NCBI RefSeq assembly: GCF_025231525.1 | Contig: NZ_CP103057.1 | Span: 885,001-949,000, forward strand | DNA: 64,000 bases | Source: Sphingomonas endolithica | GTDB lineage: Bacteria; Pseudomonadota; Alphaproteobacteria; Sphingomonadales; Sphingomonadaceae | Direction: 5' to 3' | The notes under the pieces: generated by a model | What the model was told of the DNA's origin: nothing | Seen by the model: the letters and a program-made list of their open reading frames with translations, nothing else | Database searches by the model: none | Part shown: in pieces, positions 18,112-27,623 of the stretch | Layout: every line of letters begins with the position of its first letter | Position numbering within the stretch: the stretch's first letter is position 1 | Made by a program: the position numbers and the translations under genes

Positions 18112-18375
18112 TCAGGCGGCATGCGGCAGAGCGCGCTCGTTGGCGGCGACCGGCGCGAAGGAAATCAGCGACTGGATTGGGGCCGACGCGATCTCGACGG
18201 CGGCATGATACACCTCCCGCTCGGATTGCGCGTAGCGCATGGCAGCGGTGAACGAGACGAACCGTCCCTCCATCTGCTTGCTGCTGAGCTGAACCAGCCA
18301 GTGGCCGGCGGTATCTTGTCCGACGTACAGGATGGGGTCGGACGGGTCAGGCTCCGGATTGGATGCCGACGACAT
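18112..18375 (-). CDS. Small orphan protein, 87 aa, first gene of the motif-B operon
   Basis: A soluble protein. After an acidic N-terminus (NPEPDPSDPI) comes a compact beta-rich-looking core, LYVGQDTAGHWLVQLSSKQM, then EGRFVSFTAAMRYAQSE, then a C-terminal helix. This resembles the short 'display the query back to the sender' style of DUF2188-like proteins, but I cannot assign it firmly. GAGGA precedes the ATG by about 9 bases. It heads a run of three tightly packed genes and has motif copy B 65 bases upstream. Confidence 0.72.
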   Translation of the reverse strand: MSSASNPEPDPSDPILYVGQDTAGHWLVQLSSKQMEGRFVSFTAAMRYAQSEREVYHAAVEIASAPIQSLISFAPVAANERALPHAA

Positions 18376-18440
18376 GGTGTTGGTCCTCGTGGATGAGGCG
18401 GATCGAGGCTGATCCGCACGTCATCATCTACGAAGCCCTA

Positions 18441-18488
18441 CATAGCCTTTCGAGATCGATTCCCGCCTTTCGCATAGCAGCGGCATAG
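18441..18488 (-). promoter_or_regulatory. Conserved motif copy B, upstream of the 87-aa / methyltransferase operon
   Basis: On the minus strand: CTATGCGAAA, 7 bases, ATCGATCTCGAAA, GG, CTATG (18477 to 18441), with another CTATG exactly 11 bases upstream (18488). It ends 65 bases before the ATG of the 87-residue protein and starts 11 bases past the kdpE stop, so it is in the gap between kdpE and this operon. Spacing is identical to copies A, C and D. Confidence 0.68.
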
Positions 18489-18498
18489 CGTGCGGCGT

Positions 18499-19182
18499 TC
18501 AATCGGCGCGCAGGCGGTACCCGACGCCCAGCTCATTGGCGATCACGCTGCCGACAGGCTCCGGATATTCGAGCTTCTGGCGCAGATTGCGAATGACGAT
18601 GCGCAGATATTCGACGCGGGGATCATCATCGCCGCCCCAGGCGGCAGCGATGATCCGGTCGTGCGTCACCACCCGCCCGATATGGCGCGCGAGCACGGCG
18701 AGGACATCGTGTTCCTTGCGCGTGAGATGGAGTTCCGCCCCATCGCGGCAAACCAGCCGGCGATCGAGATCGATCGTCAGATTGCCCTTGCGGATGACCT
18801 TCTGCGTCGTTTCCGACACGCCGTGATGGCGCAAGGCAACGCGCAGCCGGGCGAGCAATTCCTCGCTGTCGAACGGCTTGGTGACGAAGTCGTCGGCCCC
18901 GAGATCGAGCGCGGCGACCTTCTCGTCCGTGGCGTCGCGGGCCGACACGACGAGGATCACGACATCGCCGCTTGCCCGCAGCAGCGGGATGAGGCTGAGC
19001 CCATCGCGATCGGGCAGACCGAGATCGAGCAGGATCGCGCTCGGCGCCTCGGCGGCGGCACGCTGGATCGCTTCGCGCGCGTCCATCGCCTCGACCACGG
19101 CATAGCCCGCGCGTTCCAGTGTATTGCGAAGCAGGCGACGGATCGAAATCTCGTCGTCCACCACGAGGATCTTGGCCGGCAT
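18499..19182 (-). CDS. kdpE: KdpE response regulator (OmpR/PhoB family)
   Basis: 227 residues: a receiver domain (about 1-115) with acidic pocket VVDDE, phospho-accepting Asp in ILLDLGLPDRDG, Thr/Ser switch VVSARD and Lys in FVTKPF; then a winged-helix DNA-binding domain (about 130-225, LTRKEHDVLAVLARHIGRVV). It activates kdp expression at low K+ or high osmolarity when phosphorylated by KdpD. Its ATG overlaps the kdpD stop by one base (TGATG), so kdpD and kdpE are translationally coupled. A longer open frame upstream is only the shadow of kdpD. The motif found four times around here has 11-base repeats suited to this protein's family. Confidence 0.96.
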   Translation of the reverse strand: MPAKILVVDDEISIRRLLRNTLERAGYAVVEAMDAREAIQRAAAEAPSAILLDLGLPDRDGLSLIPLLRASGDVVILVVSARDATDEKVAALDLGADDFVTKPFDSEELLARLRVALRHHGVSETTQKVIRKGNLTIDLDRRLVCRDGAELHLTRKEHDVLAVLARHIGRVVTHDRIIAAAWGGDDDPRVEYLRIVIRNLRQKLEYPEPVGSVIANELGVGYRLRAD

Positions 19183-21854
19183 CAGAGGGCGCTTTCGGGT
19201 GCGGTGCGCACGATCAGGTTGGAGGGAAAGACGAGGGTGAAGGCAGCGCCCGTTCCATCGCCCCGATTGCCGGCCTCGACGGTCATGCCCATCGCCTCCG
19301 AGAATGCCTTGACGATGGCGAGGCCCAGGCCCGTGCCGCCGATCGCCCGATCCGATCCCTCGAGCCGCCGGAACGTCTCGAATACCTCGGCCTCGCGCCC
19401 GGGCGGCAGGCCGGGACCGTGATCGACGATCGACAGCCTGATCTGCCCGTATTGGTGGCGCCCCTCGACGACGATCGGCGTCCCGGGATCGCCATAGCGT
19501 CCGGCATTGTCGAGCAGGTTGAGCAGGCAATGGTGGAGGAGCTGGGAATCGACCCGGACCAGCGGCAGGTCGGGCGGCACGTCGAGCTGGATCTGGTGGC
19601 CATCCAAGGCACGCCGGGCATCGTGCGCCGCGCCGGCGACCGCGTCGGTGAGGTCGGTCGCCTCGACGTTCAGCTTCAGCGCACCGGCCTCGACCCGCGC
19701 CATGTCGAGCAGGTTGCCGACGAACCGGTTGAGGCGCGCCGCCTCGTTCTTGATCGTACCGATCAGTTCGGGTGTGGCGCCATGTTCCAATTGATCGGCA
19801 GCGGCGATCACCGCGGTCAGCGGGGTTCGGAAGTCATGCCCGACGGAGGACAGCAAGGCCGCGCGCAGCCGATCGCGCGTGCGCACGGCATCCACATCGC
19901 GCATGTCGGTTTCCAGGCGCAGTCGCTCCAGGACCAGCGCGGACTGGTCCAGCAGGCTGGTGAGCAACGGCAATTGATCGGCGCGCACCGGATCGCCGGC
20001 GTCGTGGCGCGCCACCCCCATCACGGCAAGCGTCCGGCCGCCGGCCTTCAACGGCTTGAACAGCCATTCCGAGGCAGCGAGCGTCCCCGAGCCCTTGCCC
20101 GCCGCCGTCCCCGCATCGAACGCCCAATTGGCCGCCGCCAAGTCCATCGTGTCGAGGCGATAGTCGGGGTTGCTGGCGGCCTGGACGGTCAGGCCGGTGC
20201 CGGCCATCGTACCCAGCAAGATGGTCTGCACGTCGAAGACGCGGGCCACGTCTTCGCAGATCATCCGCGCGGCCTCGGACGGGTCGTTGACGCTGCTCAA
20301 TTGGCCGAGGAAACCGGCCAGGATGGCATTGGTTCGGGCATTGCCGGCGGCGAGATCAGCCTGCGCACGGACCCGCGACGTCAATTGGCTGGTGGCGATC
20401 GCCACGCCGAGCAGGACGAAGAGCGAGATGAGGTTTTCGGGATTGTTGACGCTGAACGTGCCGACCGGGGGCAGGAAGACGAAATTATAGGCGAGGCTGC
20501 AAACGATCCCGGCGAACAGGCCGGTGCGCAAGCCGAACAGGCTGGCCGCCACCATCACCGGCAGCAGGTAGAGCAACGCGACGTTGCCCAGGCTCAGGAC
20601 GTGGAACAAGGCGCTGGCGATGGCCGTCACGGCGGCGATCAGCACTGCAGTGATGCCGTATCCCGTCGGCGAGCCCCAGCCCGTCTTCGACCGCCGCCAT
20701 TCGACCGCGCGCGCCTTGGCATCGTTCTCGGTCGGCAGGACGTGGACCGTGACTCCGGCCGTTTCGCGGATCAGCTGATCGACCACCGAACCGTGCAGGA
20801 ACTCGAACCAGCGCGACCGCCGCGACTTGCCGACGACGAGCTGCGTCGCGCGCGCATGCACCAGATATCCGCGGATGCCGTCGACGACGGAGACCGCGGG
20901 GACGGTTGCGACGACGGCGCCTAATTGCGTCGCCAGCGTCATCGCGGCGGCGACGCGGCGGTGCTGTTCGTCCGTGAAATGCGCCGTCCGGGGCGTTTCG
21001 ACGAACAAGGCGGTCCACGGCCCACGCAGGCCATCGGCAACGCGCTTGGCGGCGCGCACCAGGCCGTCTGTGCCGGGCAGTTCGTTGATCGCGACGACGA
21101 TACGGTCGGTGCCGGCCCAGGTGCCGCCGACGCCCAGCGCCCGGACATGGTCCAGCATCTGCACGTCCACCGCTTGCGCGGCGCGGCGCAGTGCCAGCTC
21201 CCGCAAGGCCGACAAATTGGATTTGGAGAAGAAATGCGACAGTGCCCGGGTCGCTTCGTGCGGCAGATAGACCTTGCCGTCCTTCAATCGCTCGATCAGC
21301 TCGTCGGGCGGGATATCGACGACCTCGATCTCGGCCTGTTCGAGGATGCTGTCGGGCACCGTCTCGCGCACGCGGACGCGGGTGAACGAGGCGACGACGT
21401 CGTTCAGGCTTTCGACGTGCTGGATATTGATCGTCGTATAGACATCGATCCCGGCCGCGAGGAGCTCCTCGACATCCTGATAGCGCTTGGGGTGGCGGCT
21501 GCCCGGGGCATTGGTGTGGGCCAGCTCATCGACCAGCACCAGCCGCGGTGCGCGCTCCAGGATCGCATCGAGATCCATCTCGTCGATGCCATGCCCCTCA
21601 TAGGTGATCGCGCGGCGCGGCACGATCTCATGGCCCCGCGTGAGTGCCTCGGTCTCGGCGCGGCCATGCGTCTCGACCACGCCGATCACCGCATCGACGC
21701 CGGCGCGGCGCCGCTCGGCTCCTTCCGACAGCATCTCGAACGTCTTGCCGACGCCGGGCGCTGCGCCGAGGAAGATCTTCAGACGGCCACGACCCTCCTG
21801 CGACGCCTGTCGCAGGAGGGCCTCGGGCGATGGTCGGTCGGTCGGTTCGTTCAT
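19182..21854 (-). CDS. kdpD: KdpD sensor histidine kinase
   Basis: 890 residues, full length. In order: KdpD N-terminal domain with a P-loop (GAAPGVGKTFEML, about 30-42) and LVDELAHTNAPGSRH; a universal-stress-protein domain (about 250-370); four closely spaced TM segments (about 400-495); a GAF domain; HisKA with the intact phospho-accepting His in SSVGHDFRTPLTAV (about residue 660); and HATPase with LLDNAGRYG, DHGPGLPPG and GGTGLGLAIVKAF. It senses K+ limitation and phosphorylates KdpE. It overlaps kdpC upstream by 4 bases and kdpE downstream by one. Confidence 0.97.
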   Translation of the reverse strand: MNEPTDRPSPEALLRQASQEGRGRLKIFLGAAPGVGKTFEMLSEGAERRRAGVDAVIGVVETHGRAETEALTRGHEIVPRRAITYEGHGIDEMDLDAILERAPRLVLVDELAHTNAPGSRHPKRYQDVEELLAAGIDVYTTINIQHVESLNDVVASFTRVRVRETVPDSILEQAEIEVVDIPPDELIERLKDGKVYLPHEATRALSHFFSKSNLSALRELALRRAAQAVDVQMLDHVRALGVGGTWAGTDRIVVAINELPGTDGLVRAAKRVADGLRGPWTALFVETPRTAHFTDEQHRRVAAAMTLATQLGAVVATVPAVSVVDGIRGYLVHARATQLVVGKSRRSRWFEFLHGSVVDQLIRETAGVTVHVLPTENDAKARAVEWRRSKTGWGSPTGYGITAVLIAAVTAIASALFHVLSLGNVALLYLLPVMVAASLFGLRTGLFAGIVCSLAYNFVFLPPVGTFSVNNPENLISLFVLLGVAIATSQLTSRVRAQADLAAGNARTNAILAGFLGQLSSVNDPSEAARMICEDVARVFDVQTILLGTMAGTGLTVQAASNPDYRLDTMDLAAANWAFDAGTAAGKGSGTLAASEWLFKPLKAGGRTLAVMGVARHDAGDPVRADQLPLLTSLLDQSALVLERLRLETDMRDVDAVRTRDRLRAALLSSVGHDFRTPLTAVIAAADQLEHGATPELIGTIKNEAARLNRFVGNLLDMARVEAGALKLNVEATDLTDAVAGAAHDARRALDGHQIQLDVPPDLPLVRVDSQLLHHCLLNLLDNAGRYGDPGTPIVVEGRHQYGQIRLSIVDHGPGLPPGREAEVFETFRRLEGSDRAIGGTGLGLAIVKAFSEAMGMTVEAGNRGDGTGAAFTLVFPSNLIVRTAPESAL

Positions 21855-22429
21855 CCGGCGCTGGCATCCAGCGCACGGTTGATCGCCAGCACGTTGACGG
21901 TCGGGTCGCCGAGGATGCCGAACAGCGGAGTCTCGACATGCGCCTCGACCAGCGCGCGGACCTTCGCGGCAGGCAGGTTGCGGGCGCGCGCGACCCGATC
22001 GACCTGCGCCAGCGCGGATGCCGGCGACAGATCGGGATCGAGCCCCGAGCCGGATGCCGTGGCGAGATCGGCGGGCAACGGCCCGGTCACGCCTTCTATG
22101 CGCCGCTTGGCGACATCGGGCTTGATGCGATCGACCAGGGCCTGCGACGTCGGCCCCAGATTCGAGCCGGACGAGGCGAGGCCGTCATAGCCCTTGCCGG
22201 CGGCCGAGGGGCGCGTCTGGAAATAGCGATCGCTGGTGAAGGCCTGCCCGACGACGGTCGAGCCGACGACCTTGCCGCCTTGCGTCACCAGGCTGCCATT
22301 GGCCTGGCTGGGGAAGATGATCTGTCCGACGCCCGTCATGGCCAAGGGATAAGCGATCCCGAGCAGAAGCGCGAACAGGATCGTCATGACGGCGGCAGGG
22401 CGAAGCGCGGAAGTGAAGTCGGAAGTCAT
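21851..22429 (-). CDS. kdpC: KdpC, potassium-transporting ATPase subunit C
   Basis: 192 residues with a single N-terminal TM segment (about 10-32, AAVMTILFALLLGIAYPLAM) and a periplasmic domain with the family motifs GQAFTSDRYFQTRPSA and SGLDPDLSPASALAQVDRVA. KdpC holds KdpA and KdpB together and aids K+ binding. I chose ATG 22429; the open frame further upstream is only palindromic-repeat sequence. Unlike the rest of the operon it is separated from kdpB by 148 bases filled by a long inverted repeat. It overlaps kdpD by 4 bases. Confidence 0.95.
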   Translation of the reverse strand: MTSDFTSALRPAAVMTILFALLLGIAYPLAMTGVGQIIFPSQANGSLVTQGGKVVGSTVVGQAFTSDRYFQTRPSAAGKGYDGLASSGSNLGPTSQALVDRIKPDVAKRRIEGVTGPLPADLATASGSGLDPDLSPASALAQVDRVARARNLPAAKVRALVEAHVETPLFGILGDPTVNVLAINRALDASAG

Positions 22430-22455
22430 GGGAGTTACCCTTCTAAAGCGTCTCT

Positions 22456-22559
22456 GTTCCCCGGCGAAGGCCGGGGCCCAGTCGGGAAGGTCACGGTGAT
22501 GGAGCGCAGCGTCTCCATCCAATCGTCGCGCGACTGGGCCCCGGCCTTCGCCGGGGAAC
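22456..22559. repeat. Palindromic repeat pair inside the kdp operon (GTTCCCCGGC family)
   Basis: Two 29-base arms in opposite orientation (22456-22484 and 22531-22559), exact reverse complements of each other, beginning GTTCCCCGGCGAAGGCCGGG and ending in CCCAGTCG. The 46-base loop contains a smaller hairpin GGAGCGCAGCGTCTCC. It fills most of the kdpB-kdpC gap and in mRNA would form a very strong stem, which may lower kdpCDE expression relative to kdpFAB. Same family as the units near 39.8, 42.7, 51.0 and 59.8 kb. Confidence 0.9.
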
Positions 22560-22577
22560 AGTGCGGGCAGCGCGCGA

Positions 22578-24608
22578 TCACGCCAGCCCTAGGCCACCGA
22601 CGGCAAGATCGATGATCTTGATGCCGATGAACGGCGCGACAAGCCCGCCCAGGCCGTAGACGGCGAGATTGCGCGCGAGCAGCGGCCCTGCTGCCATCGG
22701 CTTGTACGCCACGCCCTTCAGCGCCAGCGGCACCAGCAACGGGATGATCAGCGCGTTGAAGATGATCGCGGACAGGATCGCGCTCTGCGGGGTGGACAGG
22801 CCCATCACGTTGAGCACGCCCAGCCCCGGATACAGCGCGACGAACATCGCCGGGATGATGGCGAAATACTTCGCCACGTCGTTCGCCACCGAGAAAGTGG
22901 TGAGCGCGCCGCGGGTCATCAGCAATTGCTTGCCCAGGCCCACCACCTCGATCAGCTTGGTCGGATCGCTGTCGAGATCGACCATGTTGCCCGCCTCGCG
23001 CGCCGCCTGCGTGCCGGTGTTCATCGCCACGCCGACATCCGCCTGCGCCAAAGCCGGCGCATCGTTGGTGCCGTCGCCGCACATCGCGACCAGCTTGCCG
23101 CCCTGCTGTTCCTTGCGGATCAGGTCGAGCTTGTCCTCCGGCGTCGCCTGGGCGAGGAAATCGTCCACGCCGGCTTCGGCCGCGATCGCCGCGGCGGTGA
23201 GCGGATTGTCGCCGGTGATCATCACCGTGCGGATGCCCATCGTGCGCAGCTCGCCGAAGCGTTCGCGGATGCCGGCCTTGACCACGTCCTTGAGGAAGAT
23301 CGCACCAAGCAGCCGGCCATCCTTGGCCACGGCCAGCGGCGTACCACCGGCACGGGCGATCTCGTCGGTCACGCGGCGCAGTTCGGTCGCCGCGGCGGTC
23401 TGCCCCGCGCCGGGATTGGCCTTGAGGATCGATTCCACCGCGCCCTTCTGGATCAGCGACGGATCGATGCGCACGCCCGAAATCCGCGTCTGCGCGGTGA
23501 ACGGGATGATCTCGGCCCCGCCCGGCAGGTTGGCGATGGTGATGCCGAACTTCTCGCGCGCCAGTACGACGATCGAGCGCCCTTCGGGCGTCTCGTCGGC
23601 AAGGCTGGCGAGCAACGCCGCTTCCGCCAGTTCGCCATCGCTGACACCGCCGACGGCACGGAATTCGCTCGCCTGGCGGTCACCGATGGTGATCGTACCG
23701 GTCTTGTCGAGCAGCAGCACGTCGATATCGCCCGCCGCTTCCACCGCGCGGCCAGACTTGGCCAGCACGTTGAAGCGCACCAATCGGTCCATGCCGGCGA
23801 TGCCGATCGCCGACAGAAGTGCGGCGATTGTCGTCGGGATGAGCGTGATCAGCAAGGCGGCGAGGATCGCCACCGGCACGCCGCCACCGGCATAGGATGC
23901 AAAGCCCGGGATCGTGCCGACCGCGATGAGGAAGATGATCGTGAGGCCGACAAGCAACAGGGTCAGCGCGATCTCGTTGGGCGTCTTCTGCCGCTCGGCA
24001 CCCTCGACCAACGCGATCATGCGGTCGAGAAAGCCCTCGCCGGGGTTGGCGGTGACCCGCACGCGGATCTCGTCCGAGATGACGCGCGTACCCGCCGTCA
24101 CCGCGGAGCGGTCGCCGCCTGCCTCGCGGATCACCGGCGCGCTCTCGCCGGTGATCGCCGCTTCGTTGACCGAGGCGACACCGGCGACGACTTCGCCATC
24201 CGCCGGGATCAGGTCGCCCATCGTGACCAGCACAATATCGCCCGCCCGCAGCGTGCTGGCGGGCACGTGCTCGACCTGCTCGCCTTTCATCCGGCGTGCG
24301 GTGAGCTCCGCCTTGGTGGCACGCAGGCTCGCCGCCTGTGCCTTGCCGCGGCCCTCGGCCAGCGCCTCGGCAAAGGTGCCGAACAAGACGGTCAGCCACA
24401 GCCAGATGACGAGCTGGAGCTTGAAGCCGACGCTCAGCCCATCCTGCCCGATCACGAGCAGGACGGTCATCAGCGCAGCGACGACGGCGGTGACGAACAT
24501 CACCGGGTTGCGGATCAATTGCCGCGGATCGAGTTTGCGGAAGGAATCGCCGATCGCCGGAACGATCAGGTCTGCCGTGAAGAGCGACTTGGTAGGGTTG
24601 CGTGCCAT
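22578..24608 (-). CDS. kdpB: KdpB, P-type ATPase subunit of the K+ pump
   Basis: 676 residues, the usual KdpB length with start ATG 24608. The catalytic phosphorylation motif is [14 protein letters not shown] (Asp near residue 305). The actuator-domain TGES loop is AITGESAPV, and the hinge is [19 protein letters not shown] hydrolysis here drives K+ import through KdpA. The start follows the kdpA stop by 14 bases. The 3' end is followed by a palindromic repeat before kdpC. Confidence 0.97.
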   Translation of the reverse strand: MARNPTKSLFTADLIVPAIGDSFRKLDPRQLIRNPVMFVTAVVAALMTVLLVIGQDGLSVGFKLQLVIWLWLTVLFGTFAEALAEGRGKAQAASLRATKAELTARRMKGEQVEHVPASTLRAGDIVLVTMGDLIPADGEVVAGVASVNEAAITGESAPVIREAGGDRSAVTAGTRVISDEIRVRVTANPGEGFLDRMIALVEGAERQKTPNEIALTLLLVGLTIIFLIAVGTIPGFASYAGGGVPVAILAALLITLIPTTIAALLSAIGIAGMDRLVRFNVLAKSGRAVEAAGDIDVLLLDKTGTITIGDRQASEFRAVGGVSDGELAEAALLASLADETPEGRSIVVLAREKFGITIANLPGGAEIIPFTAQTRISGVRIDPSLIQKGAVESILKANPGAGQTAAATELRRVTDEIARAGGTPLAVAKDGRLLGAIFLKDVVKAGIRERFGELRTMGIRTVMITGDNPLTAAAIAAEAGVDDFLAQATPEDKLDLIRKEQQGGKLVAMCGDGTNDAPALAQADVGVAMNTGTQAAREAGNMVDLDSDPTKLIEVVGLGKQLLMTRGALTTFSVANDVAKYFAIIPAMFVALYPGLGVLNVMGLSTPQSAILSAIIFNALIIPLLVPLALKGVAYKPMAAGPLLARNLAVYGLGGLVAPFIGIKIIDLAVGGLGLA

Positions 24609-24622
24609 GTGGCCAGGTCCCG

Positions 24623-26326
24623 TCAGAAGGTTTTGCCGCTGATCATCGCGAGATGATCGGCGATGGGCCCAAGCGCGAGGCTCGGGAGGAAAGTGAGGCC
24701 GCCCAGGATCAGGATCGTGCCGACCAGCAGGCCGACCCACAGGCCGCCCGTCGTCGGGAACGAGCCGGCGCTCTCCGGCGTGTACTTCTTCGCCGCGAGG
24801 CTGCCGGCGATCGCCAGCATCGGCACGATGATGAAGAAGCGCCCCAGCCACATCGCCACGCCCAGCAAGCCATTATAGAATGGCGTGTTGGCGGTCAGGC
24901 CGGCAAAGGCCGAACCATTGTTCCCGACGCCGCTGGTATAGGCGTAGAGGATCTCGCTGAAGCCGTGCGGTCCCTTGTTGAGCGGTCCGGCCAGCCCCGC
25001 GGGCAGCACGGCGCTGATCGCGGTAAAGCCCAGGATGATCAGTGGCAGGATGGCGATCGCCAACACGGCCAGCTTCACCTCACGGCTCTCGATCTTCTTG
25101 CCGACATATTCCGGCGTGCGGCCGACCATCAGCCCGGCGACGAACACCGCGAGGATGGCGAACAGCAGGAAGCCGTAGATGCCGGCGCCGACGCCGCCGA
25201 TGACGACTTCGCCCAGTTGCATGTTGATCAGCGGCACCATGCCGCCGAGCGCGGTGAAGCTGTCGTGCATGCCATTGACCGCACCGCAAGACGCGGCAGT
25301 GGTGACGACCGAGAAGAGCGCACTGGCGGCGATGCCGAAGCGGACCTCCTTGCCCTCCATATTGCCGCCCGCGACGCCCAATTGGTGAACGATCGGGTTG
25401 CCCGCGGCCTCCTGCCAATAGGTCACGCCGACGCCGACCATGAACAGGATCAGCATGGCCGAGAGGATCGCCCATCCCTGCCGCGTGTTGCCGACCGCCT
25501 TGCCGAACGTCCAGGTGAGCCCGAAGCCGATCAGGAAGATCGACAGCATCTGTATAAGGTTGGTCAGTGCCGTCGGGTTCTCGTACGGATGCGCGGAATT
25601 GGCGTTGAAGAAGCCGCCACCATTGGTGCCGAGCATCTTGATCGCTTCCTGGCTCGCCACCGGGCCGAGCACGAGCGTCTGCTTGGCGCCTTCCAGCGTC
25701 GTCACGTCGACCGTGCCGGCCATCGTCTGCGGCACGCCGCTGGCGATGTAGAAGACGGTGAGCAGCACGCAGAGCGGCAGCAGCACGTAGAGCGTGACGC
25801 GCGTCATATCGGCCCAGAAATTGCCGATCGTCGCCGCCGAGCGCCGCGCAAAGCCGCGGAACAACGCGAAGGCCAAAGCGATGCCGGTCGATGCCGAGAG
25901 GAAGTTGTGGATCGTTAGCCCGAACATCTGGCTGAAGTTCGACATCGTCGATTCGCCGCCATAGCTCTGCCAATTGGTGTTGGCGGTAAAGCTGATCGCG
26001 GTGTTGAACGCCAGATGGCCGCTCAATCCCGGCAACCCTTGCGGATTGCCCGGCAGCACGCCCTGCAAGCGCAGCACGGCATAGGTCACGGCCATCAGCG
26101 CGACGTTGAACAGCAGCATGTGCAGCGCGTAACGCCGCCAGCCCTGCTCGGCATTCGGGTCGATCCCCGAAAGCTTGTAGAAGCCGCGCTCCACGGGTGA
26201 GAGCACGACATGGAGCGGCGTGCGCCGCCCTTCATAGAGCGCGAACAGCCATTCCCCCATCGGCTTGGTCAGCGCGAGGAGAATGGCGACGAAGCCGAGG
26301 ATCAGGATCCATCCCTGGAATGTCAT
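24623..26326 (-). CDS. kdpA: KdpA, potassium-binding channel-like subunit
   Basis: 567 residues of a four-fold pseudo-repeated K+-channel-like protein with about ten TM segments. Three of the selectivity-filter loops are easily seen: [31 protein letters not shown] and [13 protein letters not shown]. Start [21 protein letters not shown] is typical. It forms the high-affinity K+ uptake pump with KdpB and KdpC. kdpF lies 16 bases upstream. Confidence 0.97.
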   Translation of the reverse strand: MTFQGWILILGFVAILLALTKPMGEWLFALYEGRRTPLHVVLSPVERGFYKLSGIDPNAEQGWRRYALHMLLFNVALMAVTYAVLRLQGVLPGNPQGLPGLSGHLAFNTAISFTANTNWQSYGGESTMSNFSQMFGLTIHNFLSASTGIALAFALFRGFARRSAATIGNFWADMTRVTLYVLLPLCVLLTVFYIASGVPQTMAGTVDVTTLEGAKQTLVLGPVASQEAIKMLGTNGGGFFNANSAHPYENPTALTNLIQMLSIFLIGFGLTWTFGKAVGNTRQGWAILSAMLILFMVGVGVTYWQEAAGNPIVHQLGVAGGNMEGKEVRFGIAASALFSVVTTAASCGAVNGMHDSFTALGGMVPLINMQLGEVVIGGVGAGIYGFLLFAILAVFVAGLMVGRTPEYVGKKIESREVKLAVLAIAILPLIILGFTAISAVLPAGLAGPLNKGPHGFSEILYAYTSGVGNNGSAFAGLTANTPFYNGLLGVAMWLGRFFIIVPMLAIAGSLAAKKYTPESAGSFPTTGGLWVGLLVGTILILGGLTFLPSLALGPIADHLAMISGKTF

Positions 26327-26342
26327 GAGAAGGCGCTCCTTT

Positions 26343-26432
26343 CTAGAAGCGTTCGGGGCGGATCAGCACCGCCACGAGGTAAAAGAGCAGCCCGAGCGCG
26401 GTGATCGCGGCGAGCCAGAGGTCAAGCGTCAT
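26343..26432 (-). CDS. kdpF: KdpF, small stabilising subunit
   Basis: A 29-residue peptide found by reading the gap upstream of kdpA. It starts [20 protein letters not shown] and ends with the basic RPERF, a single TM segment with the YL-x-LxxPE/RPERF-type ending usual for KdpF. KdpF stabilises the KdpABC complex. It is 16 bases before kdpA and 23 bases after the 27-residue peptide gene, on the same strand. Confidence 0.92.
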   Translation of the reverse strand: MTLDLWLAAITALGLLFYLVAVLIRPERF

Positions 26433-26455
26433 CAGCGTGTCCTAGAGCTTGGGGG

Positions 26456-26539
26456 TCAGGCCTTGTCGCACAGCCGGACATAGGCGAGCGTCAGCGCCAC
26501 CAGTCCGACCATTACGGCGATCCAGAGAAGGTCTTCCAT
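26456..26539 (-). CDS. 27-aa single-TM peptide upstream of kdpF
   Basis: ATG 26539 to TGA 26456. The product starts MEDLLWIAVMVGLVALTLAY, one TM helix with an acidic N-terminus, then ends VRLCDKA. It is tightly packed between the porin gene (14-base gap) and kdpF (23-base gap). Similar tiny open frames occur next to kdpF in other proteobacteria. As a second KdpF-like micropeptide it may also join the pump; that is inference. GAGGAACTGAGCG lies just upstream of the ATG, with GAGGA as a plausible ribosome binding site. Confidence 0.75.
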   Translation of the reverse strand: MEDLLWIAVMVGLVALTLAYVRLCDKA

Positions 26540-26553
26540 CGCTCAGTTCCTCG

Positions 26554-27426
26554 TCAGAAGGCAGCAGTCAGCGAGGCGACGATCGTGCCGCCGGCGATGT
26601 TGCCGGTGCCGTCCTGGCCCTTGCTGAAGCTCGGGCGCAGATAGGCGGCGTCGCGGCTCGAGATGTCGGTGTCGACGTACGATAGGTTGAGCGTCAGGTT
26701 GTGCCAGGTGGCATCCGCGCCCAGCGCCCAATCCCAGTAATTGCCGGTCGGCGAGACGGCGGTCGCATTGGGGCCAAGGCCGTTCTGGCCCCAGCTATGG
26801 CCGATATGCGCCTTTGCAGTGATCGGCGTGCCGGCCAGCGCGAACGCGCCGTCGCCGGCCACGTACAGATTGTCGTCCTTGGCGCCAGCATTGGTATAGA
26901 TGCCGGCGGCGGCATCGGCGCCGGTGCGGTACCAACGGCCGAGTGCCTCCTGCTTGGGCGCGTAGGCGACGCTTGCCGTCAGCGTGGCGGGGCCGGTCGT
27001 GCCGGTCAGCTTGATATAGGGTTCGGCGAAATCGGTCTTGTCGGCGCCGCCGGGATAGACATACCAGGTGAGCCCGGCGTCCAGCGTAGCATTGTCGGCG
27101 AGCTTCGCCTTGTAGCCGCCGATCAGGTCGAGCTCCATGTTGGCGCCGCCGAACGTGCCCCAACCGCCCAGGTTCGACGCCCAGGTCCCGATATAGAAGC
27201 CGCTTTCATGCGCGATGGTGATGCCGCCCTGCACGGCCATTTCCTGGTCGGACTGCGACACGCCACGGAACCGGTAATCGGATGCGATCGCCACCGATCC
27301 ACTAACGGTGATCGCGGCCGGCGCTGCAGTCTCGGCAGGGAGCTTGTTCTCGGTGGTCGACTGCGCCTGCGCGGCAAGCGGCAAGGCCAGGAATGCTGCT
27401 GCGATGGCCGAATATGCGAATTTCAT
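26554..27426 (-). CDS. TorF-family putative outer-membrane porin, first gene of the kdp operon
   Basis: 290 residues with a cleavable signal peptide (MKFAYSAIAAAFLALPLAAQ, cut after AQA). The body has the family hallmark near the start of the barrel, ASDYRFRGVSQS, and alternating aromatic beta strands to a terminal Phe (IVASLTAAF), the outer-membrane sorting signal. Functions of TorF proteins are unproven. Here it is the leading gene of torF, 27-aa peptide, kdpF, kdpA, kdpB, kdpC, kdpD, kdpE with very short gaps, which suggests it lets K+ across the outer membrane when Kdp is on. Start ATG 27426 is preceded by GGGGG. Motif copy C lies 71 bases upstream. Confidence 0.88.
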   Translation of the reverse strand: MKFAYSAIAAAFLALPLAAQAQSTTENKLPAETAAPAAITVSGSVAIASDYRFRGVSQSDQEMAVQGGITIAHESGFYIGTWASNLGGWGTFGGANMELDLIGGYKAKLADNATLDAGLTWYVYPGGADKTDFAEPYIKLTGTTGPATLTASVAYAPKQEALGRWYRTGADAAAGIYTNAGAKDDNLYVAGDGAFALAGTPITAKAHIGHSWGQNGLGPNATAVSPTGNYWDWALGADATWHNLTLNLSYVDTDISSRDAAYLRPSFSKGQDGTGNIAGGTIVASLTAAF

Positions 27427-27497
27427 CTGTGCCCCCAACGGAGTGGCGACCACGAATGATTGTGGTGCCTTGAGGCTGTGCAATTAGGCGCCCGGCC

Positions 27498-27545
27498 CGT
27501 TGCAATTCGAGAGCGATTCCGGTGTTTCGCATAGTGCTGGCGTAT
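27498..27545 (-). promoter_or_regulatory. Conserved motif copy C, upstream of torF-kdp
   Basis: On the minus strand: CTATGCGAAA, 7 bases, ATCGCTCTCGAAT, TG, CAACG (27534 to 27498), and a degenerate ATACG 11 bases upstream. It is the most divergent of the four copies in its 3' half but keeps exact spacing. It ends 71 bases before the torF ATG. It shares a 347-base divergent promoter region (27427-27773) with copy D, which faces the other way. Confidence 0.62.
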
Positions 27546-27623
27546 GTTTTGCGGTTTTTGCCGGGGACAGTGCGGGCTCGGCATCGCCGGCCCGGCCGTC
27601 GCCGGCAGCCGCATTTCGCAATG

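Noticed and set aside
19119..20924. 601-codon plus-strand frame opposite kdpD
   Set aside because: Antisense of a full-length KdpD with all motifs.
22430..22522. Upstream extension of kdpC to 22522
   Set aside because: The added residues are translated palindromic repeat (DWAPAFAGEQ), which is a common artefact of such repeats.
22926..24656. 576-codon plus-strand frame opposite kdpB
   Set aside because: Antisense of a P-type ATPase with DKTGT and GDGTNDAP intact.
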